Assembly (NCBI RefSeq): GCF_022581195.2
Contig: NC_061463.1
Span: 8,804,001-8,868,000, forward strand
Length of the DNA stretch: 64,000 nucleotides
DNA from: Helicoverpa zea
Taxonomy: Eukaryota; Arthropoda; Insecta; Lepidoptera; Noctuidae
Reading direction: 5' to 3'
The position numbers and the translations under genes are program-made. Below, piece after piece: positions 1 through 13,500 of the stretch. The notes below the pieces were generated by a model. That model was not told the DNA's origin and did no database searches. It saw nothing but the letters and a program-made list of their open reading frames with translations. Positions within the stretch are counted from its first letter, which is position 1, and every line of letters begins with the position of its first letter.

Positions 1-1804
1 TTCTAAGGGACCCAGCAAAATTGTAGCTAAAACTCGACGAGGTAGTTATTATGTTACAATTTAATTTGGTTTGAAAATGAAGTTCGAACTTGTCAGTGAT
101 CATGTGAGATGAAAATATCGTTTACTTATTTTCAATTTCAGGCCTCTCACAGAACTTAGAAAGATTGGACAGCCGTAAAGATCACAATAGAAAGTCTTCT
201 GAGTCCGACAATGGAGAAATTATCAAGTAAGTTATTGTTGTTATGAAAGCGCACGTTACATAGTGTTGTAAAGGATTTCATCACTGTTTTTACATAACCT
301 CTTCTGCCGAATATATGTACTTATTTAAGTAGTTTTATAAGAATTTGCATAACAACAATACGCGGTACCTGAAGACTAATATATTTTTCAGACACAGGCA
401 TACTAATAGGCATAATACGATTACTATATGATTCTTATAAGTCTAATGTTTATTTGATATTCCAGCATGCCCAAGCCTATATTTCATTCCAATGGTAAAA
501 AGACAGTACACCAAAGAATACAACACCATGTGATTACACCGCAACATGAGGAAATCATTAGATATATCAGTGAAAGTAAGTTATGGTCATTTCTATACAT
601 TTTTATTGAATTTAGCATTGGAGATCATAAGTATGAAATAAACGTTATTATTGCAGCCTGGACACAGTCAGCATACGGTGAGAGTGAACCAACAACACCT
701 ACAAGTACAACTGGTAAGAAATCTGTCTAAATATTATAATACTGATTTTATTATTTTTTATTATTTCAAAGTTATTAAAGGATCATCCTAAGAAGAGTTC
801 AATCATATCTATAAGCTTAGATATTCACTATTATTTCTCTTCTTACTTTGTCAGTGTAACAAATTCATAAACATTGTAAACTTTCATTGATACTTTAAGT
901 TCATTCATGAATTTAACAAAATTGTTTGATTACACAAAAGTCACCATTAAGAAGAATAAGGTTTCATTTGTCAGACCTCTATGATAAATTATGACCTTAT
1001 GCAATTGAGATAAGCCTTCAAAGAGTATTGACTATCAATACAAACTGCTTGGTGACATAGTTATCAATGCATGTGGCTGTTTGAATCAATTAAAGCTGTC
1101 CAGAGTGCATGGTTTGAGCAGTTAATTGTAACTGACTTTTCAATTGGTACATTCCACATTGATTCATTGCAATGAGAATTAATCAATGTATCAATGGCAA
1201 ACTCAGACTCTTTACTTTGTTACTACCTGTTTCTGGAAAAAGTATATTTTCAGTATGTTTTTAATCCACAACCCAATATTACCGTGACATAATTTTTATC
1301 AATATACCCATCACCAAGATTATTACATATTTTTCATGCAATATACTTCAATATTAGCTTTGATTAAAGAGGATAGGTATATCATATTTTCTCTGTAATA
1401 TAATATATACATAGAATTGTGAAGTTAAAACTTAAGAAACTATTTCCTCTCTATTGAGATTGCAGTTTGCAATAAAGGTAGGTCATGTTGATAGATCTGT
1501 CTAGATAAATAGAGATTTAACTTAAGCATCTGATATCAAAACATTTGATTTGATTTATGATAAAAAATTGATAACCATGCATATCACATGAAGTCATGAA
1601 ACATACTACATATTGTTTTATGAAATTATCGTCACTATGCAAATGTATAATGTTACAGAGTCTGGCAGCTCATCTCCCGCTCCTCCATCAAACCTGTACT
1701 ACCAGGACGAGGCTCCCAGCCCAGTGCTGCGCGACTTCAAGCCCTTCGACCTGGAGACATGGTGGGGCAAGCGGCTCTTCCAGAACATCACCAACTCCCT
1801 CTGA
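1..1804 (+). CDS. MCRIP/FAM195 family protein, 5'-partial, five exons
   Basis: Coding exons are 1-41 (cut by the window edge), 142-226, 466-575, 657-713 and 1659-1804. Every junction is GT..AG and in phase, giving 145 visible residues and a TGA stop. Family marks are the basic N-terminal stretch SKGPSKIVAKTRRG, a central FHSNGK followed by TPQHEEIIRYISETW (like the 'TPAHEENVRFI.EAW' block of MCRIP1/2), and the C-terminal motif FKPFDLETWWGKRLFQNIT, which matches the 'F.P.DL..WW....L..IT' end of MCRIP2. Known members are small, mostly disordered proteins that bind the co-repressor CtBP and DDX6 RNA-granule components; that role is family knowledge, not visible here. The linker between the two motifs is Ser/Thr/Pro-rich. 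The start codon is upstream of the window. The coding end is followed by a long AT-rich 3' UTR. Confidence 0.88.
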
Positions 1805-3260
1805 GTTAGCAGGCGGTAACAACAACATGTGGAAACATAAAAGTTGGCGGTAGCGTAAGTCACAATCATCTGTAGTTTACTAAATTTTTATTTAAACGGT
1901 ACCTCTTCATAACTTCTCACGGCTACAGGAAGCAGATCGTTCTCTCATTAAACTGAATTAGGTAGTAGTTTTGAGATGATGAATGAGTAGAATCTATGCT
2001 AATCCTGTTGCTTCTGGTTTTGACTGAATTCAATAACAAAATTGTATCATATTTGATCTGATTATACAGTTTGTTGTCATAATGCATCTCTTGTATCACA
2101 GAAATTCATGAATGATCCTTCATTATCAACTTTTAAGGAAATATCAATTAATTTGAATGTGTAACTCTTTGCTGTCAGTTCATTGGCTATTACAATGTAT
2201 GCTGCTATCTATATATCAGCTATTTTATACTGTGTATTTTTATGAACTACTATAATGTTAATCTTAAGAGAATAAAAAATTCTAAAAAAAAGTTAAGTAA
2301 TCTACAGTTGATTGTGGATCTCAGTAGTTATGTCATATCATAAGTAAAAATTTTCCAAAAGCTCAATTTCTTTGCATTGTTACTTTGAACCAATATTCTT
2401 TAAGATTGTTGTTGAGTGAATGTTATAGTTTTTGGTTAAATATATATTTTCTGAAAATCGAATTCGGGGCAATTTTATACCAAAGAATATCATGTTGTTT
2501 TGTGACTATTGTACCATAAAATGTTTTACACAAGTTTTGCCAAATCTTTATGAGCCAAATTATTTACTGAAGTTTTTATGTACTAGCATAGCATTGTTCT
2601 AGTATCTCCATATTATTTAATGTTAAATTCATTAAGCAGTACTCCGGCTAACAATAATGGCTGCTTGTAGGAATATTAAAAGTTCTCATCACAATTTTTA
2701 CAAAACTAATAACCTGTTACCTTACTCCTTCGCAGCTACACGTTTAAACCTATTAAATTAATCAAATGTTATATGCCTTTTGCAATAGTTGTGTATTGCA
2801 ACCATACATTAAAGTGCCTAAATACAGCAATAGTGTAAACAGTATTATAAATTGTTATGCAACAGTGAAAATATTGTTAAATTGTAAATATGTAAAGGTC
2901 TCGCATTACTTAATTACCAAATCATGTACTTGAGTATTATTGTCATACATATACCAGTCTCTGTTTCACTTGGATTTCTTCATGAACTGTCAGATACTTA
3001 CTGTAAGCGGTCTCATCGGGTTTCATTTTATATTTGTTTTGTAATTATGTACAGACACAAGTTAATAGCACATTGCTAAGTACCTTTATAGTCTATTTCA
3101 ATTTTATTTACTTATTATTTTAAATGTATATTGTAAAATATGGGAAGTTTTTGATTTATCAATAATCGCTTCATCTGACTTGTTTATTTTGCTGTAATGT
3201 GCAGCTAAAATATATTCAATATAGTCGTCTACAACTAATAAATCTCTTGTTGCTCGATTT
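1805..3260 (+). other. probable 3' UTR of the MCRIP-like gene
   Basis: AT-rich, ORF-free sequence follows the TGA stop. A canonical AATAAA at 3237-3242 is the most convincing poly(A) signal. An earlier run, AATAAA near 2273 followed by A-rich sequence, could give a shorter UTR. The exact 3' end cannot be set from sequence alone. Confidence 0.45.
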
Positions 3261-4239
3261 TGATTATTACAATAATTTAATGAAGTCGCGCTGAATATAT
3301 TACGTTCATTAATTAACCAAAGTTCCTGTGACCATAAATATTATATAAGTACTCGAAATTCTTGTGAAAAATAGCTTTTTACTACAAAATGTTACTGTTA
3401 TTGTTGTGTAATGTTAAATCACTTGTTTTCAATGTTTATTTTGTGTTATACATAGCTTCTCATGCTCGAGGCTGAACAATGTCTTCCATGAAAATATAAC
3501 TGGTCTGGCCATAGATATTGTTGCTATATAAATATATGTACTTATACACTAACAGAATTCAGAATAGGCCATCACTGTAAGTGATATTTATATTATCCTC
3601 AATTTGAGGTACTAAAGAAAACAATATTGTAATAATTTATGTTCCTCAGGGTTCCATTGTTTTGCCGATATATAGATTTTATCAGTAATACTATAGTTTA
3701 CAACAGTGTTATGGCCAGACTGACTATACGTCAATTTAATCATGTTATTCGTCGTGTAAAAATCTTTGGAATATTGGTTTTATTTCCTTTGTACATAAGA
3801 AAATTTACAAGAATGTTTATTCGTCATAGACATTCATGAACAAGCAAGGAAATATTCTTTACAGTTTACTTGTTTTGTATACTTTAGAGCAGTAATGTGA
3901 ATTGAAAGTTTTACTACATAGCTAAATATTACTTATTATTTTAACATTTATTTAAAATGAACTATTTATATTTGCTGTTGTCAAAAGATATATTACTGCA
4001 ATTGCGCGAGTACAAAACGAGTTAACGCGTAAAGCCGTTGATTTATGCAATAAGCAAAAAATGCACGAACCGTAGTATAATTTTTAACCTTTTAGATGAA
4101 ATATTTGAGTCGTAGTTGTAACGCAGGAGAATATTTTTAGACTGATTTAGTTATTAAAACGTTATGCTTTTTGTTGTAGTTGATTAAACCATCTGATAAA
4201 TTATTACGGTATTTTATTTCTCAATTTTTGCCTTCCTAG
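3261..4239. other. intergenic, nothing recognisable
   Basis: AT-rich sequence between the MCRIP-like gene and the coiled-coil gene. The short open frames here lack codon structure and splice context. The missing first exon and promoter of the coiled-coil gene should lie here, but I could not identify them. Confidence 0.4.
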
Positions 4240-6860
4240 ATCAATCATCAACTGGATAGCAAGGTGTGGTTCGCAAAACGACTCCTTTCGACAACTTGTC
4301 CCATCCCTTCCCTACCATATTGCGGCGGTTACGAAAAGAGTTTCGAACTGTTTGGTAGAATTTAAAAAATGACAATGTTATTGACATCTAGAAGTATCTA
4401 CACTCCAAAATTCTTGGTTGACATAGTCAAATGTCCTACATTCTTGTCATATTTTCTCATTTATCGTTTGATAACTTTGCACTGATTTTGACTTATTTTA
4501 GAGTAATTATTAAAAATTTTGCATATCGTTGGCTATGCAAGGTGTTAAAATACAAAACGATCTGTTTTCTCCCAGCAATATGAAGTATGTGGCTGTCAAT
4601 AGCTTTGCTGTAAGTTTCTTTATTCGTCTGACTAGCTTCACTGCGTAGCTGTAGATTATTACTAATCTATACAAGATCCATGGTGTGAACCACACATGAT
4701 AGTTGTAACTACAATCATTCTGGACTAGGACAAGTAGCTTGGTTATGAAGGTCAGATATATATGCAGTTGCACCATTTGAAATATTGATGCTTCCCAGCT
4801 GCATTCAGACTGGACCTGGCTTATAAAAGTCCCGCATCGGTCCATCACTACCGTGAAGTTTCTAAACCATTTTAGTTTAATTTATTTTTCCTTTAAATAT
4901 TTATTCAAACGTCTCCCCAGCCGAACCCAAACCAGAAGAACTTCATAAACAGCGTGCAGAACGTTCGCAACACACTCGGTTGCTTAGAGCGCAGCCTGCT
5001 GAAGTCCAACGAATATGAACAACAACTGTTGCAGTGCAGGGGCTCGCATTCCCACTCGCATGCCCCCTCCCACGACGTTAACCAGTGGTGGGAGAGCGAG
5101 CATTCCGAGGAGAAGAGCTTTAAGTGTTCTAATACCACCTGTTAGTTTTTGAAGCTTTCTATCTCTGCTATTAAAATCAGCCAGTCGTTCCTACATGTCC
5201 TTGACAGACGTGCCTCGCAGGCAAAGTGCTGGTGTATATGTTGGAAACAGATAGATTTGCATGCCATCTATCCCATCGCTGCTCTATCACAGGCCATTGG
5301 TTAAGGCCTTTTAGGTCTCTACCTATAAAGATCGTTGTATAATGTAGGTAGTCGTGCATTGCAAATTACTAACCGCTTAGTTTCTGTCTTGCTAGGTAGA
5401 AATAGGTAATTGTTTCTTTGCCATACCTACTAATGCTTGAAGCTTACTTCCTTCCAATCTATTAAATTGACTCACTCCCTCATGGCTAAATGGCTAATTA
5501 TTTAGAAGATCTAACTAAACGGACTGTAGGAACCCAGTTCTTTTAATTCAGCAGGTACAATTAACAGCAAGTCTTCGGCGCGTCAAGAGGATTACACAGA
5601 CACGTGGTCCTCAATGAGCATCGTTTGTCTACAATACCAGTATGTATCTAGAATATAAGTAGACAATAGCTGTGTCTACGGTCTTTCCTTAAAACTGCTT
5701 ATTTCCACACCAAGATTGCTTTCAAATGCATTTTCCACTTCCGAGTGTTGACACAGAATTCATAGTGTTTTGAGTTGGAGATAACTAAATTTTCTTAAGA
5801 ACGCTTTGTGTGTCCCGTCCGTAAGGCTGCATACCTATCTGTTTTAGCTACGAAGAGCTATCTAAACGTTACAAAGCTCTAATAGAAGCTTACAATGAAC
5901 AAAGACAAGCGATTAGTTTGCGGGATAAACGCTTGGAGGCGCTGCGAGAGCGAGCAAACACGACGCAAGCGCACCTCCAGCATGCGCACGAGACGCTCAT
6001 CGCCGTCGGAGAAAAGTTTCTGGCGCTTAAACGCAAGAGGAATGAGGACGTATGTACTTATTTTTATTCTAACGTAGCTAAAGCCACAATCTGTATTTGC
6101 TGTATTTATATAAACCATTCTTAAAAATTCGTCAATTAAATTCATCTTCAAAGACCAGGGTAGATTTTTCTGAAAATTAAATGTGCATTATAATATCAAG
6201 GAGGGTTAGTGGCACCATTTAATCGCACCACACCACATGCAGCACTCAAATGGCTTATCTGACGAATGGGTGTTAATTTGATTTGGCTGGATATAGTTTG
6301 GTCATCGTTATAGGTAGTTACTTACCTAAATGGTGCAATTGACCCTAAGACGTAGATACTTACTGTTAGCCGTGTTAAAACCAGAAGACCCGGTTCGAAG
6401 AGCAGTTGGCGGCCATGAAGGAAGCTCTCCATGACATGATGGAAACCACGACAAACGCACGAATGAAGTTTGATGACAGATTGGCAGAATATATGGCGAA
6501 CGAAGAAGACTCTGATGCGGCTTTGCTACTTTATGAAGTAAGTTAAATTGCTAGGCTGCTAGACAACCAGTTACTAAGTGAAAGAAAGTGTAGTTCAGTA
6601 TACCTACCTAAGCGTATTCTGTTATACTTATTTCTATTGGCATTTTGCCTTTGTTCTGTTCTACAAAGTGTTTTATCAGATCAGTTGGTTAGAGTTATTT
6701 TGATATAAGGACCATAGATGATCTTCTGTGTAACTCGTATATATTACTGCCAACCAATTTTCAGATACGCAAATGCAATCTATTATTTCTGGAGAATATG
6801 CGACTTAAGGCCATAATTGAAGAATACATTCCAGGACAGATTAATTGGAAAACTGCATAA
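4240..6860 (+). CDS. unrecognised coiled-coil protein, 5' end unresolved
   Basis: Exons joined in phase: 4240-4263 (24 bases, tentative), 4921-5123, 5848-6049, 6385-6537, 6765-6860 with TAA stop, about 225 residues visible. The first large exon encodes a His/Ser-rich stretch (GSHSHSHAPSH) followed by an acidic, Trp-containing segment. The next two encode a charged heptad-like helix rich in Leu, Glu, Arg and Ala (from YEELSKRYKAL through KFLALKRKRNED to FEEQLAAMKEALHDMM), typical of a coiled coil. The last exon carries CNLLFLENMRLKAIIEEYIP and ends INWKTA. No signal peptide or membrane segment is seen. The donor after 5123 (GTGTTC) is weak but is the one that keeps phase; a GTTAGT at 5141 does not. 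No ATG was found for the start, so at least one exon is missing. I cannot name the family. Confidence 0.62.
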
Positions 6861-6919
6861 TTTTGTACATAAGCTTTTGACTTACCTATACCTATGTTAT
6901 AGTGGTAACTTCTTTAGAT

Positions 6920-6925
6920 AATAAA
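6920..6925 (+). terminator. poly(A) signal of the coiled-coil gene
   Basis: AATAAA lies 60 bases after the TAA stop of the coiled-coil gene. Cleavage would be expected around 6935-6950, inside the 3' end of the opposing Mpv17-family transcript. Confidence 0.65.
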
Positions 6926-6951
6926 CGAGTCCCTTCATTATTTCAATAAGC

Positions 6952-6957
6952 TTTATT
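6952..6957 (-). terminator. poly(A) signal of the Mpv17-family gene
   Basis: TTTATT on + reads AATAAA on -. It lies about 600 bases downstream of the Mpv17-family stop and 27 bases from the opposing poly(A) signal, so the two convergent transcripts probably overlap at their ends. Confidence 0.55.
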
Positions 6958-7559
6958 TATAACAATAAAAGTAACACAGCTATAAAAACAGTAAACTTGG
7001 CATATACCCATATCAAACGGAACCATCATGAAAATCAGTTCAATCATTTTAATTTACGATTTATTTGAACCACTTACTTACAGCTAATCTTTAATAGATT
7101 ACACGGATATTTGTTCCCAATGCATTTTAATTACTTATAATTTAATATTCGCTGAAGAAATGTTAACACAGCTGAATGAATGCCATGTGGAATGTGTTCA
7201 CGGAATGTGACAACCGACAGTGGAGGTTCATACATAATGGACCATTGGCAGATTTTTACCTACGGTACAAATCAATACAAGGCATAATCTTCTCGTAATA
7301 TTACCTCTCCGAAGTCGAATCCGAATATTTGACAGTCGTATTTTGTTCGTAGGTACATTTAACCTAAAGGTGCTATTTGAAAGGGAGTAGCCAACTGCAA
7401 CTACCGTGCTTGTGCTGCTGTCCTTTCGATCGAAAGCGGCCGATTCCTTACAGTCGCTGGGCAGTTGCAGGCGGCAACTAACACCTTAACCATCGCAAAG
7501 TCACTAAGAGCGCCGCTTATAGCTTACTTCTTCAAAATGACTTGCCGAGACTAATTTTC

Positions 7560-10500
7560 CTATTCTATAGACTTAGTAGATCCAAGCTGCTGTCGCTTAA
7601 TGTAACACAAGACGTTGATCCAAATGAAGGAGGCAGAAGCCACGTACGTGACCCTCAGATGCGAAGGGATTAGGGAGAAGTTCACTGTCTGCACCGGGAT
7701 CCAGAATGACTGGTTCGCTATAAACGCTTTCACGTACTTCTGGCGTAGTTCCTCAAATATATCTGCTTTACCTTCTAGTATGCTGAGAACTGGAAATGAC
7801 AAAATATTCATGTGAGAGAGATATGCGTTCGTAGTTCGTTCAATTAAATTAAATTAGTTTAGTTGGATTTAAAGCTTCTGGTAGCTGGAGGAACCTATGC
7901 ACGTAGTTGACGCGCTTCTTAGAACATAACTCTTAATTAAGGGCAATGAACTTATAAATGGAATTTCGTTAGATTAAGTCATTGCCTAAGGGCCGTGTTA
8001 CGTTATGCCGCATATTTATGCTACTCATGAATATTTAGCGTTGAATATTCAGATCTATACGTGTAAAACTAAGTAACTACTCAGACTAGTAATATTTTAT
8101 TTAGTTGGTTAACTTTATTTGTAGCCGCGGAAAAGTTAATTTTATTTCTGCTCTCATTCGCAAAAGTTAATTTATTCACAGGTGATAAGTTAATCTTGTA
8201 TTATTACCTAAGTATAATTAGTAATGAGTAACTTAACGATTTTCTTTCCACATACCTCTGCTCTAGGTATAGCAGCGCATGCGAAAATATTTCAGAAAAA
8301 TAGTCTGTATGTAAACCATCTACTTATCTATTACACACAGGATGTTATCCTTACTGTCTTTTCGAGGCTACGGACGAAAACACAATGAAAAATGGTGATG
8401 ATAGGTAGATACTTTATAGAACTTAGTAATTCCTTCCAATAACTTACTCGTGAAGAATAAGGCCAGCAGTGTAGGCGTCATGATGAACTGATCACACGCT
8501 ACTTTCGTCAGGACGGTCTTGGCAGCTGTGCCCACAAACTTCCTGTCCAGGAGTTTGTACCTAAAATATTTAAATATGTAAGTAGGTACTAACTAAATAC
8601 CAAATAGTTTATCATCCATCATCATTAGAAGCCTTTCTATCGTCCCACTACTGGTCGTCACGGTCTTCTCATACAGAAAGAGTGACTTAATGACTTAAGG
8701 TTACACTAGTCGATATTTTTCCCATACAAAGTTCGGAGTGCTTTTACTCTACATTGTGACATAATACATTCAAAATTAAACTTGATATCGTTTTATATTG
8801 TTATTAAGTTTGTCTGTACGGATTTAAAAAAAAATAAAAAAATCTCAGTAAAAAGTTATGAGCCAACAAAGTTCCGTTTTTCTAGACAATTTTAACGCAA
8901 CTTTGAGTGTTAAAAAGTCCCATAAAACATGTAAAATCTCCAAAACGAAGTCCGCTCCGACATAGCTCAATTACTAAAGAGTTCTATAAAATTTATTTCA
9001 AATTGATTTATACAGTAGTTTTTTCAGAAAACGCTTTTTTCTGAAGCACTCTTCGTCTTTTTTTACGTACTCGTTTTGCGATGAATTGTCGTGCATTTCA
9101 CTCAATAGCATTCCCCCCGGCAGAAGCGCGGGGCGGAGCGGAGAAAGACGCTTATACACACATGCTTATTTCCACAATTTTTACGTTTTGCACGATATTT
9201 TGTCGTGCAACTGTGCAAATTTTAGTGCAACTATTTGTTTGTATTGTTTTGGGCTCAGTCTGCTGCTGCGGCCCACGTCTTTCGTATCGTATGTGTGTAG
9301 ACTATTCTCCTAGCGCTTATCGTACGTAAACATTACACTGACCCCCGGCTAAAACTCTGGATTTCGATACTACCTTCTTTATCTGTTTGACTTGGCACTG
9401 AACTTTGGACTTAGTATTTTCGTTTGTGATTGGAATTGTTGGTTTGAGTGGAATAGTGGATACTATTTCAGTGAAGTGGTTTTCATTGAGTGCAAAACAC
9501 GTGTGGAAAACAATAAGAAACAAGAAACAATGGGTAAGTAGTACAAGTTATCATACCTAAGCTTCCTTATTAGATAGGTTTACCTCTTACCTACTTATCA
9601 TATATACCTAAATTAGGTACTATTATTATTTTTCCATAAATCAAAGTAGGTAAGTACGAGTAAAGCTAATAGGTACGTTTCTGGTTTACCGTTGAACCAC
9701 ACGACTTGGGACTTTGCCTCCGGTGGTGTCGATAGGTAGGTAGGATCAGTTGCTCTATAAATGATGGCACTATCGTAAATTATTTATTAGGTAGGTACCT
9801 AGCTATTATTCGCGGCACGTAAGTTGAACCAAAATGTAACCATAGAAACGATCGCCATTTTAGATCAACTTGCCGCGTACGCTATGTACCTATTCGTAAT
9901 TAACGTGAACGAAGCCGCGGGTAAGTACTTACATAAAAGCTTGTAAATGAACTATTTTGATTATCGGTAGGTAAGATGGTAGGTATTATCACAAAATGTT
10001 TTGAGGTTTACGATAATTTTTATCGTAAAATCCATAAACACAGCTCAGAGACCAGTCACGGACACGATATTGTGCCTCAAGTTGAGGCCCTCAACTCTGG
10101 ACTCACGGCTTGCGCGTCCAACAGTTCCCGCTCGAACGGTCAATAGTGTGTGTAAACTGTGAGTAGGTATAAAAAGTGTAGTCTACATATTTTGTGGCTG
10201 TAGGTCTGTACTGTTCAAACTTTGAGTGCGAGAGCGCCGATTGCGCCAAAACATCGTGTGATGTCCGTGTCTCTATGAGCGTTGCTCGAGCACGCTGTAG
10301 GTACCTAGGTATATTTATATTGTGGTCATCGCGCGTGGGCTCCGTGAGTAGGTACGCGACTAGGGTTGCCAACCATACTTTTTTATTATATATTTTTATT
10401 ATATACTTTATTACGTACTTTATTTTTGGTAAACATACTTTCTAGGTACTTTTGTGACTAATATTTTATAATTAATATATTATATTTAATATTTTTTTTG

Positions 10501-13500
10501 ACGTTCGAAAAGTGCTGTTTTGCAGCCAAGTTTGAATAAATGAGTTTTGATTTTGAATAAAATACATTTATACAAATACTGTATTTTCAAATCTTTACTT
10601 CCACCTAAAATGAAACAATAATAATTGAACAATTACAATTTGAAAAAACACGAATACGTTCTTTTTCAAATTGAATCAAGTTTGTTGCTGGCATATGCAA
10701 TTTTTATTTAAAAAAAATATGATACCGTGTAATTATAACTTGGTATAATTATAATGTTATTTTTGTGGAACAGATTCAAAAACTTGGCGAATGGGGCAAA
10801 AAGGGCGTCTAAAACTAAGCGCCCGCAGGAAGAAGCTCAAAAGATCAGCGAGAGGATATTTCATGAATAAAGAAAATATTCCTCCAGTGCATGATACGTT
10901 CCAACAGTAAGTAATATTTATTTACACCGTTGCAATTTCCTCACATTCACGTAGATGAGGTAAGAGAGACTATGATAGAGCGTTTGAATGTCTTAGCAGT
11001 CTCAAAGTAGGATACAATAATGCCAAAACACAAGCGTGTCTATTCATCGCTAAAAGGAGCCCGTTCACCTTCACTCCTGCTTTTCGGAAGTATCATCACC
11101 TTTAGATGCTGAATATCTTCAAAACCACGAGGGTAGCAATTGGTAGCAACTAATGGTAGCTGGTAGCAATTAGGTAGCAACTCTCTATATGTATTTCGAG
11201 AGGATCTGAGAGTTGTGACAGGGATCCTGACGCAGACGTTCATTTCGACTAAAGTAGCTGCTAGAAAATTGTGCGTTCTTGCAAAGGCCCAGTGGTAATT
11301 CACACCGGGACATGATGTTTATACAAAGCACAACCCCGATCATGAGTGGCGGGATTGCAGTCAATAACTAGTTTATACTAAATAAATGTATGTGTTAAAA
11401 AAAATGAAGAGGTTTTATAACTACGGTAGTGTAAGGTGACTGACTAGTGGACTTAGTACTAGTGTGCTTACGGAGACGCGATGCGTTACACGGCGTTTTG
11501 GGGGTTCGTTCAGCAGCGGGCCGCGTTATCGCACATAAGGTAATGTACGACAACCTGGGTGACAACGCGCCGCGCAACGCGTCACATCTCCGTAAATAAG
11601 CACTTATAGTGGGTCTCGCTTATATAAATCCCCATTTTTTGTTTCAGATCACTTCAAGAAGCAATTTCGCCGCCTTTGTCGCATTTGCCGCAAACACCGC
11701 GGTCGGCGTTTTTGAGAATGTAAACAAACAGAAGAAAGCAACCTTATTTCTAAAGGAATAAAGTATTATTTTTATATGTTTCTGTTCCGTTCTTTGGTAA
11801 AAGCCGCTTTGCCTATTTTATTGTTTTATCTTTCATATTCGTTACAAAAATTGTGATCGAGTTACACGTCTCTACTGCTCTCTTCGTTCTTCGTATGTAT
11901 AATGTCAACTAAAAAAAATGAGAAACGCTATTCGACACGAAAATAACTGTGTTACTGCTTAAAAAAATCAAAATGTTCAATAAAATCAATAAAATTGATT
12001 TCTAAATACATGTAATACATATTATAGATAAATAACACCCAGACAACATTTGTCCTGGGTGGGAATCGAACCCACGACCTACGGCATAGCAGTCAAGATC
12101 ACTAAGTACTAGACCAACAGGCCAGTCAAACTGATTTTACATTGTGTTATCATAAAAAATGTTATTAGGTACCTACGCCTTGGGACAATTACTGAAATCC
12201 ATGCGAGCATCACTAGTCGGTACCTCATAAAATAAGCAACTCTATGAAATCTATACTAATATTATAAAGAGGAAAACTTTGTTTGTTTGGTTGTAATGGA
12301 TAAACTCAAAAACTACTGGAACGATTTTAAATATTCTTTCACCATTAGAAAGCTATATTATCTGCGAGTAACATAGGCTATATTTTATCCCGGTGCGGGC
12401 AGTAGCTCCCACGGGACGCGGGTGAAACTGCGGGAAAACGGCTAGTATAAAATGATAACAGTATCTATTATTTTAGTACGAGTTAGTAAGCGCTTGCTGA
12501 CTTTTCGGTAGCGAGCAGTACACAGCAGCATGTATGTATGTGTGTCTAATGTCGTTTTGATTCGTAACGGTGTTTGTATGCGTGTTTGTTTGCACGAAAC
12601 GCATTGTGCAAATAGACTAGCGTCTAACTGCTCATCACTGGGGCTATCTCTGTCGCACACGATGTCAGATGAGACAGCGCGCTTTTTGGCCACGCCCCTG
12701 AGTGAGTTCGAGCCCGCGACTAGTTTAACCTTAATATTTTATCTATTTTATTTTATAAAAATAAAAAGTACTCTATTTGAGTAAACGATATCTACATAAT
12801 AAGTACTAAGATAACAATACGAAATGTCAACTTACCAATAATATAAAGTTGGTGCGTAGAGACAGCTGCCCACAATAACAACACGGGCTCCTGAAACTAA
12901 GTTATAGTCAGGTTTTTCCGGCTGAAACAGAACAAAAATTAATCATTCATTAAATAACAATTAGATTATTCTAACATACAAGTGTACGCAAACATAGGTA
13001 GCTATAGTACCCAAATCTCGTCTTAACCTTGCCTAACATCTATCCCGTTGAGCCAAACATAGATTTCTATAAATAGAAATATCGAAATAATTAGGCAAAT
13101 TGACAGATATGCTATATCGTTTCTGATATCATAATGATATGTGTGTGTATCATGTATATGTGTGTGTGTGTGTGTGTGTATTGGCCCTCAGTACGGAATC
13201 GTAAACATACTGAGCTATGACGTCATCAGTAATAGATAGCAGTGGACATTTACGCATTTGAGCATCAATGGTAGCGTGGCCGAGCGGTCTAAGGCGCTGG
13301 TTTAAGGCACCAGTCTCTTCGGAGGCGTGGGTTCGAATCCCACCGCTGCCAAAATCTTTTTAACAGTTTTTTCAAAGAACAGAATAATTTATGATCATAC
13401 TAGCTTTTGCCCGCGACTTCGTTCGCATGGAATAGTGACTTCCTGCATATTTTTGGTTTGACCAATAGATGGCGCTATATGTCCGGAATAAATTTTATTT

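Noticed and set aside
4510..4848. 112-codon - strand open frame
   Set aside because: No recognisable motif and amino-acid composition typical of AT-rich noncoding DNA; it overlaps the intron of the + coiled-coil gene.
9081..9329. Overlapping + frames of 75-82 codons
   Set aside because: Two frames are open together in a GC-richer block and neither has splice or domain support; the block fits promoter sequence upstream of the KEN-box gene better.
10103..10445. Open frames on both strands near 10.1-10.4 kb
   Set aside because: They lie in the first intron of the KEN-box gene; both strands are open because of local GC content, with no motif.
12031..12127. Second tRNA gene
   Set aside because: The B box is good but the arms do not pair and the lepidopteran SINE context is clear, so it is called a SINE.
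12442..12784. Opposed frames of 83-84 codons
   Set aside because: They partly overlap the Helitron end and have no coding signature.
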